DNA of 64,000 nucleotides from positions 2,135 through 66,134 of the forward strand of contig JAPMLR010000006.1 of assembly GCA_026410415.1 (NCBI GenBank). Reading direction: 5' to 3'. Both the position numbers and the translations under genes were made by a program. Of the stretch, positions 9,609 to 17,944 are shown piece by piece (the stretch's first letter is position 1; every line of letters starts with the position of its first letter). The notes under the pieces are model-generated. The model worked only from the letters and a program-made list of their open reading frames with translations, ran no database searches and had not been told where the DNA came from. Source of the DNA: Denitratimonas yunnanensis (SeqCode) (GTDB taxonomy: Bacteria > Pseudomonadota > Gammaproteobacteria > Xanthomonadales > Xanthomonadaceae).

Positions 9609-10808
9609 TCATCGCACCAGCGTGTTGAGCGAGAAGATCGGCAACAGGATCGCCAGCACGATGAACAGGACCAGCCCGCCCACCAGCAGGATCACGCCGG
9701 GGCCGAGCACGGTGGTTGCGATTCCCAGCGCGGTGTCCAGTTCCCGCTCCTGTTGCGTAGCCGCATCGAACAGCATCGTGTCCAGTCGGCCACTCTTCTC
9801 GCCGCTGGCGACCAAGCGCAATGCGACTGGCGGGAACTGGCCGGATTCTTCCAGCGAACGCGCCAAACCTTGACCTTCCCGTACCCGCACGGCAACTCGC
9901 GTCAGCGCCTCGCGCAACGCCGCATTGCCGACCACCTGTGATGCGATGTTCAACGCGTCCAGAAGCGGCACCGCGCTCCCGACCAACAACGCCAGCGTAC
10001 GGGCGAATCGGGCGGTATCGGCGGCGCGGACTAACCTGCCGATGACGGGCAGCTTCAACACGGCGCGCTGCCAGGCCGCACGAAGCGATGGCGTCCGCGC
10101 CACGATGACGATGGCCAGAGCAACAACCGCCGGCAAAAGCAGCCACCACAGTCCGAAACGCTCGATCAGGGCGGAGATGGAAATCAATACACGCGTCGCC
10201 CACGGCAGGGCCTGCTGCGCTTGATCGAATACGCCGATGACCTGCGGCACCACCCACACCATCAATCCCGCCACCACCAATAGCGCGACGCACGTCAGCA
10301 GCAGCGGATACGCCAGCGCCAGAATCACCTTGCTGCGCAGCGCGTCGCGACTTTCGGTGTAATCCGCCAGGCGCGCCAATACCGTATCCAGCCGCCCCGA
10401 AGCTTCACCCGCGGCAATGGTGGCGCGATACAGCACCGGGAACGTGCCAGGCGATTCCGCCATCGCCGCTGCCAACGTCGCACCCTCCATCACCCGCGCA
10501 CGCAACGCCACCAGACGCGAACGCAGCTTGCCCTCGCTGCCTTCGGCCAGCGCGCCTAGCGCCTCGTCGATCGGCAATCCCGAACCGATCAGCGCGGAGA
10601 GTTGGCGCGTCAACAGTGCCAGTTGCGCCGACGACAAGCCGCGCGTCGCCTCTCCCGCCAATACGGCATCGGACAACGGCGACACGTCGAGCGCGTTGAG
10701 CCCGCGCTCGCGAAGACTGGCGCGCGCGGCGCGCGCGGTATCGGCCTGCAGCACACCCTTGCGGGTGCGTCCGTCGGCATCGAGGGCGTGATAAGCGAAT
10801 GCTGGCAT
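9609..10808 (-). CDS. gspF: Type II secretion inner-membrane protein GspF
   Basis: The 399-residue protein has the GspF/PilC architecture: two repeated cytoplasmic T2SSF domains (about 65-190 and 265-390) and three membrane segments (about 165-190, 215-235 and 375-398). The N-terminus PAFAYHALDADGRTRKG and motifs SGLPIDEALGALAEG and GSAVPLLDALNIAS are characteristic. It forms the inner-membrane platform of the secretion machine. No other gsp or pil gene is in the window, so it stands apart from its usual operon. The lack of a prepilin peptidase-type context and its similarity to GspF rather than PilC make GspF the better call. Confidence 0.88.
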   Translation of the reverse strand: MPAFAYHALDADGRTRKGVLQADTARAARASLRERGLNALDVSPLSDAVLAGEATRGLSSAQLALLTRQLSALIGSGLPIDEALGALAEGSEGKLRSRLVALRARVMEGATLAAAMAESPGTFPVLYRATIAAGEASGRLDTVLARLADYTESRDALRSKVILALAYPLLLTCVALLVVAGLMVWVVPQVIGVFDQAQQALPWATRVLISISALIERFGLWWLLLPAVVALAIVIVARTPSLRAAWQRAVLKLPVIGRLVRAADTARFARTLALLVGSAVPLLDALNIASQVVGNAALREALTRVAVRVREGQGLARSLEESGQFPPVALRLVASGEKSGRLDTMLFDAATQQERELDTALGIATTVLGPGVILLVGGLVLFIVLAILLPIFSLNTLVR

Positions 10809-10934
10809 GGGGGAGAAGTCTAAGCGGAAGTCATCGCGTCATTGCGCACGGCGCCACATGCGGTGCCTCGCGGCACGTGCACATCCGGCCCCGGCTGCAC
10901 CCACCGACGCACTTCCGACATGAAGCCGATCCGG

Positions 10935-11735
10935 TCAATGGCCATCACGGATGGACGCCGATTTCTTCTCCATCATCCGCCGTACCAACGCATCGGGCAG
11001 ATGCTTGCATGCAAAGCGCATGAGTTTGTATCCGGTGCCGGGCACCACCACGACGCGCCCACTCTCCACGCCGTCAACGCCGAGCCGTGCCACCTCGTCG
11101 GTGTCCAGCCACATCCATCGGGGCAACTTCGACACCAGGGCGCGAGTTCCGGTCACGTCATGGAACTCCGAATGGGTGAACCCCGGACACAGCGCGCAGG
11201 CGTTGACGCCATGCGAAGCATTCTCCAGCGCCAGCGACTCGGTGAAGCGGATCAGGAAACTCTTGGCACCGGCATACAAGGTCTGTCCGTTCGACCCGGG
11301 CATCAAGCCGGCAAACGAAGCGACATTGAGGATCCGGCCGCGGCCGCTCTCGCGAATCTGCGGCAAGAAGCGCCAGGTCAACTCACTCGCGGCCGTCACC
11401 ATCACCCGAAGAAATGCAGTGTGGGTCTCCCACGACGAGGACAGGTAATTCCCCGGCACGCCGTAACCTGCGTTGTTGACCAGCGTTCCCACTCGGAGGC
11501 CGCGTTCCGCGAGTGCGTTGAACAGATATCCCGGCGCCGCCGGATCGGCCAGATCGGCCGCAATAGCCACACAATCCACTTGGGCACCCAGTTCGCCGGC
11601 CAACGCCTCCAGACGATCCTTGCGCCGCGCGGTCAGCACCAGCGGCACGCCACGTCGCGCATACTCCCGCGCGATCGCCGCCCCGATGCCGCTGGACGCA
11701 CCGGTGACGAGTGCATGGTGGGTTTGCGAAGCCAT
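10935..11735 (-). CDS. Short-chain dehydrogenase/reductase
   Basis: The 266-residue protein is a classical SDR: cofactor motif TGASSGIG (about 11-18), NNAG near residue 88, catalytic Ser in the NVASFAG region and YAGAK (YxxxK). Arg-rich residues after the second strand (TARRKDR) suggest NADP(H). The substrate cannot be told; such proteins often act on acyl or sterol-like alcohols. Transcribed divergently from tpiA across a 92-bp gap. The C-terminus is basic (KHLPDALVRRMMEKKSASIRDGH), which may associate with membrane. Confidence 0.88.
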   Translation of the reverse strand: MASQTHHALVTGASSGIGAAIAREYARRGVPLVLTARRKDRLEALAGELGAQVDCVAIAADLADPAAPGYLFNALAERGLRVGTLVNNAGYGVPGNYLSSSWETHTAFLRVMVTAASELTWRFLPQIRESGRGRILNVASFAGLMPGSNGQTLYAGAKSFLIRFTESLALENASHGVNACALCPGFTHSEFHDVTGTRALVSKLPRWMWLDTDEVARLGVDGVESGRVVVVPGTGYKLMRFACKHLPDALVRRMMEKKSASIRDGH

Positions 11736-11827
11736 GGCGAACTCCTTTCGTTTGCGAGCGGCGAGCGTAGCCGCCCCGTGCGTGCGTCGCTATCCTTGGC
11801 GCCCCATCCGAACGCTGGAGACTGCCG

Positions 11828-12577
11828 ATGCGCCGCAAGATCGTGGCCGGGAACTGGAAGCTGCATGGCGACCGCGCCTTCGCCCACGCGCTGGTGGAGG
11901 GCATCCTCGCCACCGGGCCCGTGGATGACGTCGATTTGATCGTGCTGCCGCCGCTGCCCTATCTGGCCGAGCTGATCACGCGTCACGGAAACAGCCACAT
12001 CCGCTTCGGTGCGCAGAATCTGGACATCCACCAGCAGGGCGCATTCACCGGCGAAGTCGCCGGCAACATGCTCCGCGACATTGGCGCCACCTACGTGCTC
12101 GCAGGCCACTCCGAACGCCGCGAGCTGCATGCCGAGGGCAATGAATTGGTGGCCGAGAAGTTCCGGTTCGCTCGGGGATCGGGACTGACACCAATCCTCT
12201 GCATCGGCGAAACCCGCGCACAGCGCGAATCAGGATCGACATTCGATGTGCTTCGCGCACAGCTCGCGCCGGTGCTTTCACTCGGTGCCGAACAGCTGGA
12301 GGGATGCCTGATTGCCTACGAACCCGTGTGGGCCATCGGCACCGGTCTGACCGCGAGCCCGGAGCAGGCGCAGGAGGTGCATGCCTGGGTACGTGGCGAA
12401 CTGGCCAAGGTTGGTGATAAGATTGCCAGCTCGCTTCCGATCCTGTACGGGGGAAGCGTCAAGCCCGCCAACGCCGCCGAGCTGTTTTCCCAGCCGGACA
12501 TCGATGGCGGCCTGATCGGTGGGGCTTCCCTCATCGCCCCGGATTTCCTTGCCATCGCTGCAGCTGCGGCGCGGTAG
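11828..12577 (+). CDS. tpiA: Triosephosphate isomerase
   Basis: Interconverts dihydroxyacetone phosphate and glyceraldehyde 3-phosphate. The 249-residue protein has the N-terminal GNWKL, electrophilic His in AGHSERR, catalytic Glu in AYEPVWAIGTG (loop 6 motif WAIGTG) and the phosphate-binding YGGSV and GGASL. secG follows after 9 bp, the same order as in other gammaproteobacteria. Confidence 0.98.
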   Translation: MRRKIVAGNWKLHGDRAFAHALVEGILATGPVDDVDLIVLPPLPYLAELITRHGNSHIRFGAQNLDIHQQGAFTGEVAGNMLRDIGATYVLAGHSERRELHAEGNELVAEKFRFARGSGLTPILCIGETRAQRESGSTFDVLRAQLAPVLSLGAEQLEGCLIAYEPVWAIGTGLTASPEQAQEVHAWVRGELAKVGDKIASSLPILYGGSVKPANAAELFSQPDIDGGLIGGASLIAPDFLAIAAAAAR

Positions 12578-12586
12578 ATCGAACCC

Positions 12587-12994
12587 ATGCTCTATACACT
12601 ATTCAACGTCGTTTACGTTCTCGTCGCGGTCGCGATGACCGTGCTCATCCTGTTGCAGCGTGGTGCGGGTGCATCCGCAGGTTCCGGCTTCGGCGCCGGT
12701 GCATCGGCCACGGTGTTCGGCGCACGCGGCTCGGCGAATTTCCTGTCCAAGAGCACCGCGATTCTGGCCTCCGTGTTCTTCCTGATGGCACTGGGCATGG
12801 CGATCTTTCTGCACAAGACCGTCGGCTCCGGCTCCCAGATCGAGGATCTCGGCATCATGGGCAACATGGCTCCGGCCAGCGTCGTGCCCGAGCCGACCGA
12901 AGTCCCTGCGTCGGACGCGCCTCAGCCAACTTCCGTCCCGGCGGCATCGGCCAGCGAGACCCCGGTCGAAGAGCCGGAAGCCACCACCGAGTGA
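12587..12994 (+). CDS. secG: Preprotein translocase subunit SecG
   Basis: Small SecYEG accessory subunit. The 135-residue protein has two membrane segments (about 2-20 and 55-75) and the conserved LLQRGAGASAGSGFGAG and SANFLSKSTA motifs between them. The tail after residue 85 is rich in Pro, Glu, Ser and Ala (low complexity), longer than in E. coli but usual in related species. It is followed by tRNA-Leu. Confidence 0.96.
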   Translation: MLYTLFNVVYVLVAVAMTVLILLQRGAGASAGSGFGAGASATVFGARGSANFLSKSTAILASVFFLMALGMAIFLHKTVGSGSQIEDLGIMGNMAPASVVPEPTEVPASDAPQPTSVPAASASETPVEEPEATTE

Positions 12995-13043
12995 CGCGAA
13001 ACCTGATATGATGCGCGGCTGTCGCCGCAGCGATGAACATCCA

Positions 13044-13128
13044 GCCCAGATGGCGGAATTGGTAGACGCACTACCTTGAGGTGGTAGCGACGCAAGTCGT
13101 GGGGGTTCGAGTCCCCCTTTGGGCACCA
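13044..13128 (+). tRNA. tRNA-Leu (anticodon GAG)
   Basis: 85 nt including the encoded CCA. The acceptor stem pairs GCCCAGA with TTTGGGC (with wobble or mismatch near the base), the D-arm is GCGGAATTGGTAGACGC, and the anticodon stem CTACC/GGTAG frames loop TTGAGGT with GAG at 13078-13080. There is a long class II variable arm, and T-loop GGTTCGAGTCC. Reads CUC and CUU. It sits downstream of secG as in E. coli leuU. Confidence 0.97.
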
Positions 13129-13174
13129 AAGACGGTTCACGGGGTTTCCCGCATCCCCCCGAAAACCAACGAAG

Positions 13175-13198
13175 AACCCCGCCCCTGCGGGGTTTTTT
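13175..13198 (+). terminator. Rho-independent terminator after tRNA-Leu
   Basis: Stem AACCCCGC/GCGGGGTT with a short loop, followed by a run of T residues ending in TTGTTG, 47 bp past the tRNA. It closes the tpiA-secG-tRNA unit. Confidence 0.85.
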
Positions 13199-13253
13199 GT
13201 TGTCCGGCCTTCACTGGCATTCCCGGCTTATCATTTGATATCACCCAATTTTA

Positions 13254-13315
13254 CGGGTACGTTCTCGGGTACGTTCAACGGGTATCAGGTCCCCCCCTTG
13301 GGGACCGACGTACCC
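13254..13315. repeat. Repeated GGGTAC motifs, possible integrase arm sites
   Basis: CGGGTACGTTC occurs at 13254-13264 and again at 13266-13276, with a diverged CGGGTATC at 13279-13286 and an inverted GTACCC at 13310-13315. The 12-13 bp spacing is close to one helical turn. Their place between a tRNA gene and an integrase remnant suggests arm-type binding sites of a former integrative element; this is an inference. Confidence 0.45.
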
Positions 13316-13331
13316 ATTCGGAAGCCGAGCC

Positions 13332-13529
13332 GTGCCCAGATATGCCGACTCCCTGACCCTTTCCGCCGTCGCAAATGCCAAGGCCAAGGAAAAGCCTTAC
13401 AAGCTCGCCGATGGGCGTGGCTTGTTCCTGGCAGTGCACCAATACACTGTCCGCAGCCGTTCATCGGCGTCCGGCCAGACCACAAAAAACCCCGCCACGG
13501 CGGGGTTTTTTGCTGGATGTTGCCGATAG
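13332..13529 (+). pseudogene. Truncated P4-type tyrosine integrase, N-terminal arm-binding part only
   Basis: The frame begins MPRYADSLTLSAVANAKAKE and continues KPYKLADGRGLFLAV, which closely follows the DUF4102 arm-binding domain at the N-terminus of P4-like integrases (pattern LTDxAIRNAKPxxKPYKLxDGxGLYLxV). Similarity ends near residue 36; the remaining residues read through the terminator of trpA. The SAM-like and catalytic domains with the Arg-His-Arg-Tyr residues are absent. Located 204 bp past tRNA-Leu in the orientation usual for tRNA-targeting integrases. A remnant, not a functional gene. Confidence 0.75.
13484..13511 (-). terminator. Terminator of trpA, possibly bidirectional
   Basis: AAAAAACCCCGCC pairs with GGCGGGGTTTTTT across a short loop, 45 bp past the trpA stop. 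T-runs on both strands allow use in either direction. Its sequence closely resembles the terminator after the tRNA at 13175. Confidence 0.85.
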
Positions 13530-13555
13530 CAACGCAGGCGGATCGGCGCCGCCGG

Positions 13556-14359
13556 TCAGCCTTCATCGAGCGCCGTGCGAATGGGCGAGAGAAAGGTATT
13601 CGCGCGCCGTGCGGCATCGGCTGCATCCACCGCTTCGGCCAAGACCTGCACCAGCGCACTGCCGATCACCACCGCATCGGCTTCCTCGGCAATGGCTTTG
13701 GCCGACTCGGCGTCGCGTACGCCGAAACCTACGGCCACCGGCAGATCACCCAAGGCCTTGAGGGCGGCCACCTGCTCGCGCACGGCGGTAGTCTGGAGTT
13801 GCGCGGCGCCGGTGACGCCGGCAAAGGAGACGTAATACAAATAGCCCTGGCCGGTCTCCACCAGTCTGGCGAGGCGTTCAGCTCCGCTGGTCGGTGCGGC
13901 CAGACAAATCTGGTGCAGGCCGTTCGCACGCAACGCGGCCTGTACCGGCCCGGCCTCCTCGGGTGGACAATCGACCAAGAGAAGGCCATCGATGCCGGCT
14001 GCCGCGGCATCCTGCGCATAGCGTTCCAGCCCGTAGATTTCCACCGGATTGAGATAGCCCATCAACACCACCGGTGTCTGCTGGTCGGTTTCCCGGAAGA
14101 CACGCACGAAATCGAATACGCGACGGGTACCGACGCCACGCGCCAGAGCGCGCTCCGATGATTGCTGGATCACGGGCCCATCGGCCATTGGATCGGAAAA
14201 GGGGACGCCCAGCTCGAGCACATCGGCACCCGCTGCGACCAACGCGTGCATCACCGGCACCGTGGCTTCAATGGAAGGGTCACCCGCCGTGATGAACGGG
14301 ATGAGACCGGTGCGGCCAGCGGATTTGAGTTGAGAAAAACGGCGATCGATTCGATTCAT
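13556..14359 (-). CDS. trpA: Tryptophan synthase alpha chain
   Basis: Cleaves indole-3-glycerol phosphate to indole and glyceraldehyde 3-phosphate. The 267-residue protein starts MNRIDRRFSQ at ATG 14359. Catalytic Glu lies in VLELGVPFSDPMADGPVIQ (which also carries the Asp-containing loop), with LLVDCPPEE, the flexible loop YYVSFAGVTGA, and phosphate-binding GFGV and VIGSA. Open frame extends upstream to 14566 but these residues do not belong to the family. It is separated from trpB by 250 bp, which is unusual. Confidence 0.97.
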   Translation of the reverse strand: MNRIDRRFSQLKSAGRTGLIPFITAGDPSIEATVPVMHALVAAGADVLELGVPFSDPMADGPVIQQSSERALARGVGTRRVFDFVRVFRETDQQTPVVLMGYLNPVEIYGLERYAQDAAAAGIDGLLLVDCPPEEAGPVQAALRANGLHQICLAAPTSGAERLARLVETGQGYLYYVSFAGVTGAAQLQTTAVREQVAALKALGDLPVAVGFGVRDAESAKAIAEEADAVVIGSALVQVLAEAVDAADAARRANTFLSPIRTALDEG

Positions 14360-14544
14360 GGCGAGCCACAATGAAGAAAATGGAAATTGCCAGAGCAGCG
14401 GATGCGGGACAGAAGCCGGATACGCGTCTCGTTGATTGACTGAGCAAGGGCCCGGCGCGGCACGATCACATTCCGCACCGGAGGCGGCCACTGCACATCG
14501 CTGGACCTTCCTCGCTGCGCGCGTCGGGAGCAAAGGGATGACGC

Positions 14545-14572
14545 CGCGCAATGGACTGCCAACCATTGCGCG
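14545..14572 (-). other. Strong hairpin between trpB and trpA
   Basis: A perfect 10-bp inverted repeat, CGCGCAATGG/CCATTGCGCG with an 8-base loop, lies 38 bp past the trpB stop. No T-run follows in the direction of transcription, so it may be a processing or attenuating structure rather than a full terminator. The rest of the 250-bp trpB-trpA gap shows no gene. Confidence 0.55.
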
Positions 14573-14609
14573 ACGAATCTAGGCGAGAGCAGGCATCCAT
14601 GCCGAGACC

Positions 14610-15827
14610 TCAGAGCTTGATGCCTTCGCGCTGCGCGATGGTGTGCACGTCCTTGTCGCCACGGCCGGACAGGTTGCACAGCACGATCCCGTCCTTCGGC
14701 AACTCACGCGCCAGTTTGATCGCCTGCGCCACGGCATGACTGGATTCGAGCGCCGGCAAGATGCCCTCGGTACGGCACAACAGATGAAACGCCTCCAGCG
14801 CCTCGGCATCGGTGACACCGACGTATTCCGCGCGCCCCGTGTCTTTCAGGAAACTGTGTTCAGGCCCGACACCGGGATAGTCCAGGCCCGCGGAAATGGA
14901 ATGGGTTTCGATGATCTGGCCATCGTCGTCGCACAACAGGTAGGTGCGATTGCCGTGCAGCACGCCGGGGCGCCCGGCGGCGAGCGATGCGGCGTGGCGG
15001 CCCGTCTCGATGCCATCCCCCGCCGCTTCCGCACCGACGATGCGCACGTCGTGATCGTTGAGGAAAGCGTGGAACAAACCGATCGCGTTGCTGCCACCAC
15101 CCACGCAGGCGGTGATCGCATCGGGAAGGCGCCCGTATTGCGACAGCATCTGCGCGCGCGCTTCGCGCCCCACCACGGCATTGAAGTCGCGCACCATCGC
15201 CGGGTACGGATGCGGGCCAGCGACGGTGCCGATGATGTAGAACGTGTTGTGGATGTTGGTCACCCAGTCGCGCATCGCTTCGTTGAGCGCGTCCTTGAGC
15301 GTCTGCGAACCACTGGTGACCGGCACCACCTTCGCACCGAGCAAAGTCATGCGGTAGACGTTGATCTTCTGACGCTCGATGTCGGTCGCGCCCATGTAGA
15401 CCACGCATTCCAGCCCGAGCCGTGCGGCAACGGTGGCGCTGGCCACGCCGTGCTGGCCGGCGCCGGTTTCCGCGATGATGCGGGTCTTGCCCATGCGCTG
15501 CGCCAGCATCGCCTGACCGACCGTGTTGTTGATCTTGTGCGCGCCGGTGTGGTTGAGGTCTTCACGCTTGAGCAGGATGCGCGCGCCGCCGACCTTCTCG
15601 GTCAAACGCCGGGCGAAATAGATCGGGCTCGGCCGCCCGACGTAGTCGCGCAGATCCGCGTCCAGCTCGGCAAGGAAGGCCGGATCATTGCGGTAGCGCA
15701 GCCACGCCTGCGTGAGTTCCTCCAACGGCTTCATCAGCGTTTCCGCCACGAAGCTTCCGCCGAACGGGCCGAAATGGCCGCGGGCATCGGGATACGTGGT
15801 GTAGTCGGGGAGATTCGGCAGGCTCAT
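14610..15827 (-). CDS. trpB: Tryptophan synthase beta chain
   Basis: Pyridoxal phosphate enzyme joining indole and serine. The 405-residue protein has the PLP lysine at Lys98 in HTGAHKINN, catalytic Glu in AETGAGQHG, the phosphate-binding [10 protein letters not shown] loop and the C-terminal [10 protein letters not shown]. The start is ATG 15827. Transcribed divergently from the LysR-type gene at 15923 across 95 bp, the arrangement seen with TrpI-controlled trpBA in pseudomonads. Confidence 0.98.
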   Translation of the reverse strand: MSLPNLPDYTTYPDARGHFGPFGGSFVAETLMKPLEELTQAWLRYRNDPAFLAELDADLRDYVGRPSPIYFARRLTEKVGGARILLKREDLNHTGAHKINNTVGQAMLAQRMGKTRIIAETGAGQHGVASATVAARLGLECVVYMGATDIERQKINVYRMTLLGAKVVPVTSGSQTLKDALNEAMRDWVTNIHNTFYIIGTVAGPHPYPAMVRDFNAVVGREARAQMLSQYGRLPDAITACVGGGSNAIGLFHAFLNDHDVRIVGAEAAGDGIETGRHAASLAAGRPGVLHGNRTYLLCDDDGQIIETHSISAGLDYPGVGPEHSFLKDTGRAEYVGVTDAEALEAFHLLCRTEGILPALESSHAVAQAIKLARELPKDGIVLCNLSGRGDKDVHTIAQREGIKL

Positions 15828-15922
15828 CGTCGTTGGGGCAGAGTAGGAAGGTGGCCAAGTCTACTTGCGAAGATGTACATGGATAAGCCATAAAATCGTC
15901 GCAACATGTCAGATAAACTCAC
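15828..15922. promoter_or_regulatory. Divergent trpB / lysR control region
   Basis: The 95-bp gap must hold both promoters. It is AT-richer than its flanks and contains the palindrome ATGTACAT at 15873-15880. No promoter can be fixed with confidence. LysR regulators normally bind such divergent regions. Confidence 0.5.
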
Positions 15923-16816
15923 ATGAAAACATCACGCGCCCTTCCCTCGCTGAACGCACTCCGGGCCTTCGAAGCCATCGTGCGACTGGGTAGCGTCACG
16001 CGCGCTGCGGCCGAACTGCACGTCACTCACGGCGCTGTCAGCCGCCACCTGCACGCGCTGGAGGACGAACTGGGTCACGCCCTGTTCCGGCGCGAAGGTC
16101 GAGGGATAACACCCACTTCCGCAGGCCTGCGCCTCGCAGAATCCGCAAGTTCGGCTTTCTCGCAACTGCGGGAGGCCTGCCATCGCCTGCGCGAGGACGC
16201 GGCACAGGCACCGATCGTGCTCGGCTGCGCCGCCAGCGTGATGGCGCGCTGGATCATTCCGCGCCTTTCGCAACTGGAAGCCGATCTTCCGCACCTGCGC
16301 CTTCATCTCTCGCCGCAGGAAACCCTGCCCGATGCCACTCTGACCGGGCTGGATGCCGCACTGCTGCTTGCGGCCCCACCCTGGCCCGCGCGTTGGCGCG
16401 TCCGGGATCTGGCACCCGAGCGAATCGGCCCGGTACTCGCACCGCACCATCCCGCCGCCGGTGACTTGCGCGACGCGATGCCCGCCTCACTTCTCGAACA
16501 TCCCCTGCTGCATACCACCTCGCGCCCGCAGGCGTGGCCCGACTGGGCCACACGGTTCGATCTCGACCCCGCCGCACTGCAGTACGGCACCGGCTTCGCA
16601 CATCTCTACTACCTGCTCGAAGCCGCGGTCGCCGGCCTTGGCATCGCCATCGCGCCCGAGCCACTGGTGAGCGAAGACATCCGTGTCGGGCGCCTCGTCG
16701 CTCCATGGGGCTTCCTGCCCACAGACGCACGCTGGGTATTGTGCACACCCCGCGAGCATGCTGACCCACGGCTTGCGGAATTGGCAGAATGGCTGGCTCG
16801 GGCTCTGGGGCCATGA
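15923..16816 (+). CDS. LysR-family regulator, TrpI/GcvA-like
   Basis: The 297-residue protein has the N-terminal winged helix (LNALRAFEAIVRLGSVTRAAAELHVTHGAVSRHLHALEDELG), typical of the GcvA/TrpI/AmpR branch in which the recognition helix reads TxGAVSxH. The linker helix is followed by a substrate-binding domain from about residue 90. Being divergent from trpB, it probably activates trpB(A) in response to indoleglycerol phosphate, as TrpI does. That role is inferred from position and branch, and the effector is not visible. Confidence 0.85.
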   Translation: MKTSRALPSLNALRAFEAIVRLGSVTRAAAELHVTHGAVSRHLHALEDELGHALFRREGRGITPTSAGLRLAESASSAFSQLREACHRLREDAAQAPIVLGCAASVMARWIIPRLSQLEADLPHLRLHLSPQETLPDATLTGLDAALLLAAPPWPARWRVRDLAPERIGPVLAPHHPAAGDLRDAMPASLLEHPLLHTTSRPQAWPDWATRFDLDPAALQYGTGFAHLYYLLEAAVAGLGIAIAPEPLVSEDIRVGRLVAPWGFLPTDARWVLCTPREHADPRLAELAEWLARALGP

Positions 16817-16860
16817 AAGCATCACCTCATCCGATGGTCGACGCGGGTACATCACTTGCG

Positions 16861-17121
16861 GAGATGGCCTCCGACTTCGCTGGTGAAGTCAGCTCATCGA
16901 CGACAACGGACATCGGCGCCAACGCGCAGTTCGTTGGCGGTGGCAACGGACGTGGCCGTGAGCGACAACCTGCCTGCGGACCTCGCCCAAGCATCCAACG
17001 GCTGCGGCACAGGCTTCGTTGCGCCGACGCTGGCCTGGAACACCGATGCATCTGGCGATCGAAACGACGGACTCGTTCGCTGCCCGTTGCGACCGGTCAC
17101 GCAAGGCGTGACTGGATCTAA
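16861..17121 (+). pseudogene. Decayed fragment resembling a DUF11 repeat
   Basis: The 374-bp gap between the LysR gene and the next gene holds no intact gene. One frame reads ...STTTDIGANAQFVGGGN (about 16891-16950). A shifted frame continues VATDVAVSDNLPADLAQ and NGCGTGFVAPTLAWNTDA (about 16940-17060). The order 'introductory strand, then A-T-D-V-x-V-x-D-x-L-P, then T-L-x-W-N' is the usual DUF11 layout, broken here by a frameshift near 16943. No start or export signal is present. It may derive from a gene like that at 1-4729. Similarity is judged by eye. Confidence 0.4.
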
Positions 17122-17190
17122 GTCGAATGGACGCATTGTCCAGGCAACGGCAATGTAGCCTGATGTGACCCTTCGGGAGCCAGTCAGGTC

Positions 17191-17943
17191 GTGCGCATCG
17201 CACTGCTAGCGGACATCCATGCCAACCGTCAGGCGTTCGAAGCCTGTCTGGCGGCGGCCGAGGCAGCCGATGCCGAGCAGTTCGTGCTGCTGGGCGACTA
17301 CGTCGGCTACGGGGCCGACCCTGCCTGGTGCGTGGATCGGGTTCGACGACTGCACGAGAACGGTGCGATCGTCATCCGGGGCAATCACGATGCCGCCGTG
17401 GCCAGTGGTGGCGCGGAGATTTCGGCGATGCAGAGCGTGGCCGGGCAGTCGGTACTCTGGACACGCACGCAGCTGGATGCTTCCCAGCGCGCCTGGCTCG
17501 GCGAGCTGCCGCTCGAACATCTCGACGAGGATCGTTACTACGTACACGCCGATGCCAGTGCCCCTGCACGCTGGCGCTACGTGGAAGACCCCGACGATGC
17601 GCGCGCGCACTTTGCGGCCTGCCCGGCGAGGCTGTCGTTCTGCGGCCACGTGCATCGGCCGGCGCTTTACAGTCAGGTGCCTGGCGAAAGGCGAGTCAAT
17701 CGCTTCGCCCCGGCCACGGACTACCCGCTGCCCTTGCTGCCGCGCCGCCGCTGGCTGACCGTGGCCGGCTCAGTCGGGCAGCCGCGTGATGGCGATCGCT
17801 CGGCAGCGTGGTGCCTGCTGGACACCACGCGCAATGCATTGCGCTTCCTGCGCACGCCGTACGACATCGACACCGCCATGGCATCGATCCGCGCCGCCGG
17901 GCTGCCGGAAGTACTCGCCCAGCGCCTGGCCGGAGGGTACTGA
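17191..17943 (+). CDS. Calcineurin-like metallophosphoesterase
   Basis: The 250-residue protein has the metal-binding series ADIHANRQA, LLGDYVGYGADP, IRGNHDAAV and CGHVHRPALY, in the order of YfcE/ApaH-type phosphoesterases. The start is GTG at 17191. The next gene, a Ser/Thr kinase fused to a stress domain, begins one base after the stop (TGAAGTG), so the two form an operon. This suggests a phosphatase-kinase pair, though the YfcE-like branch more often acts on small phosphodiesters. Substrate unknown. Confidence 0.85.
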   Translation: MRIALLADIHANRQAFEACLAAAEAADAEQFVLLGDYVGYGADPAWCVDRVRRLHENGAIVIRGNHDAAVASGGAEISAMQSVAGQSVLWTRTQLDASQRAWLGELPLEHLDEDRYYVHADASAPARWRYVEDPDDARAHFAACPARLSFCGHVHRPALYSQVPGERRVNRFAPATDYPLPLLPRRRWLTVAGSVGQPRDGDRSAAWCLLDTTRNALRFLRTPYDIDTAMASIRAAGLPEVLAQRLAGGY

Positions 17944-17944
17944 A

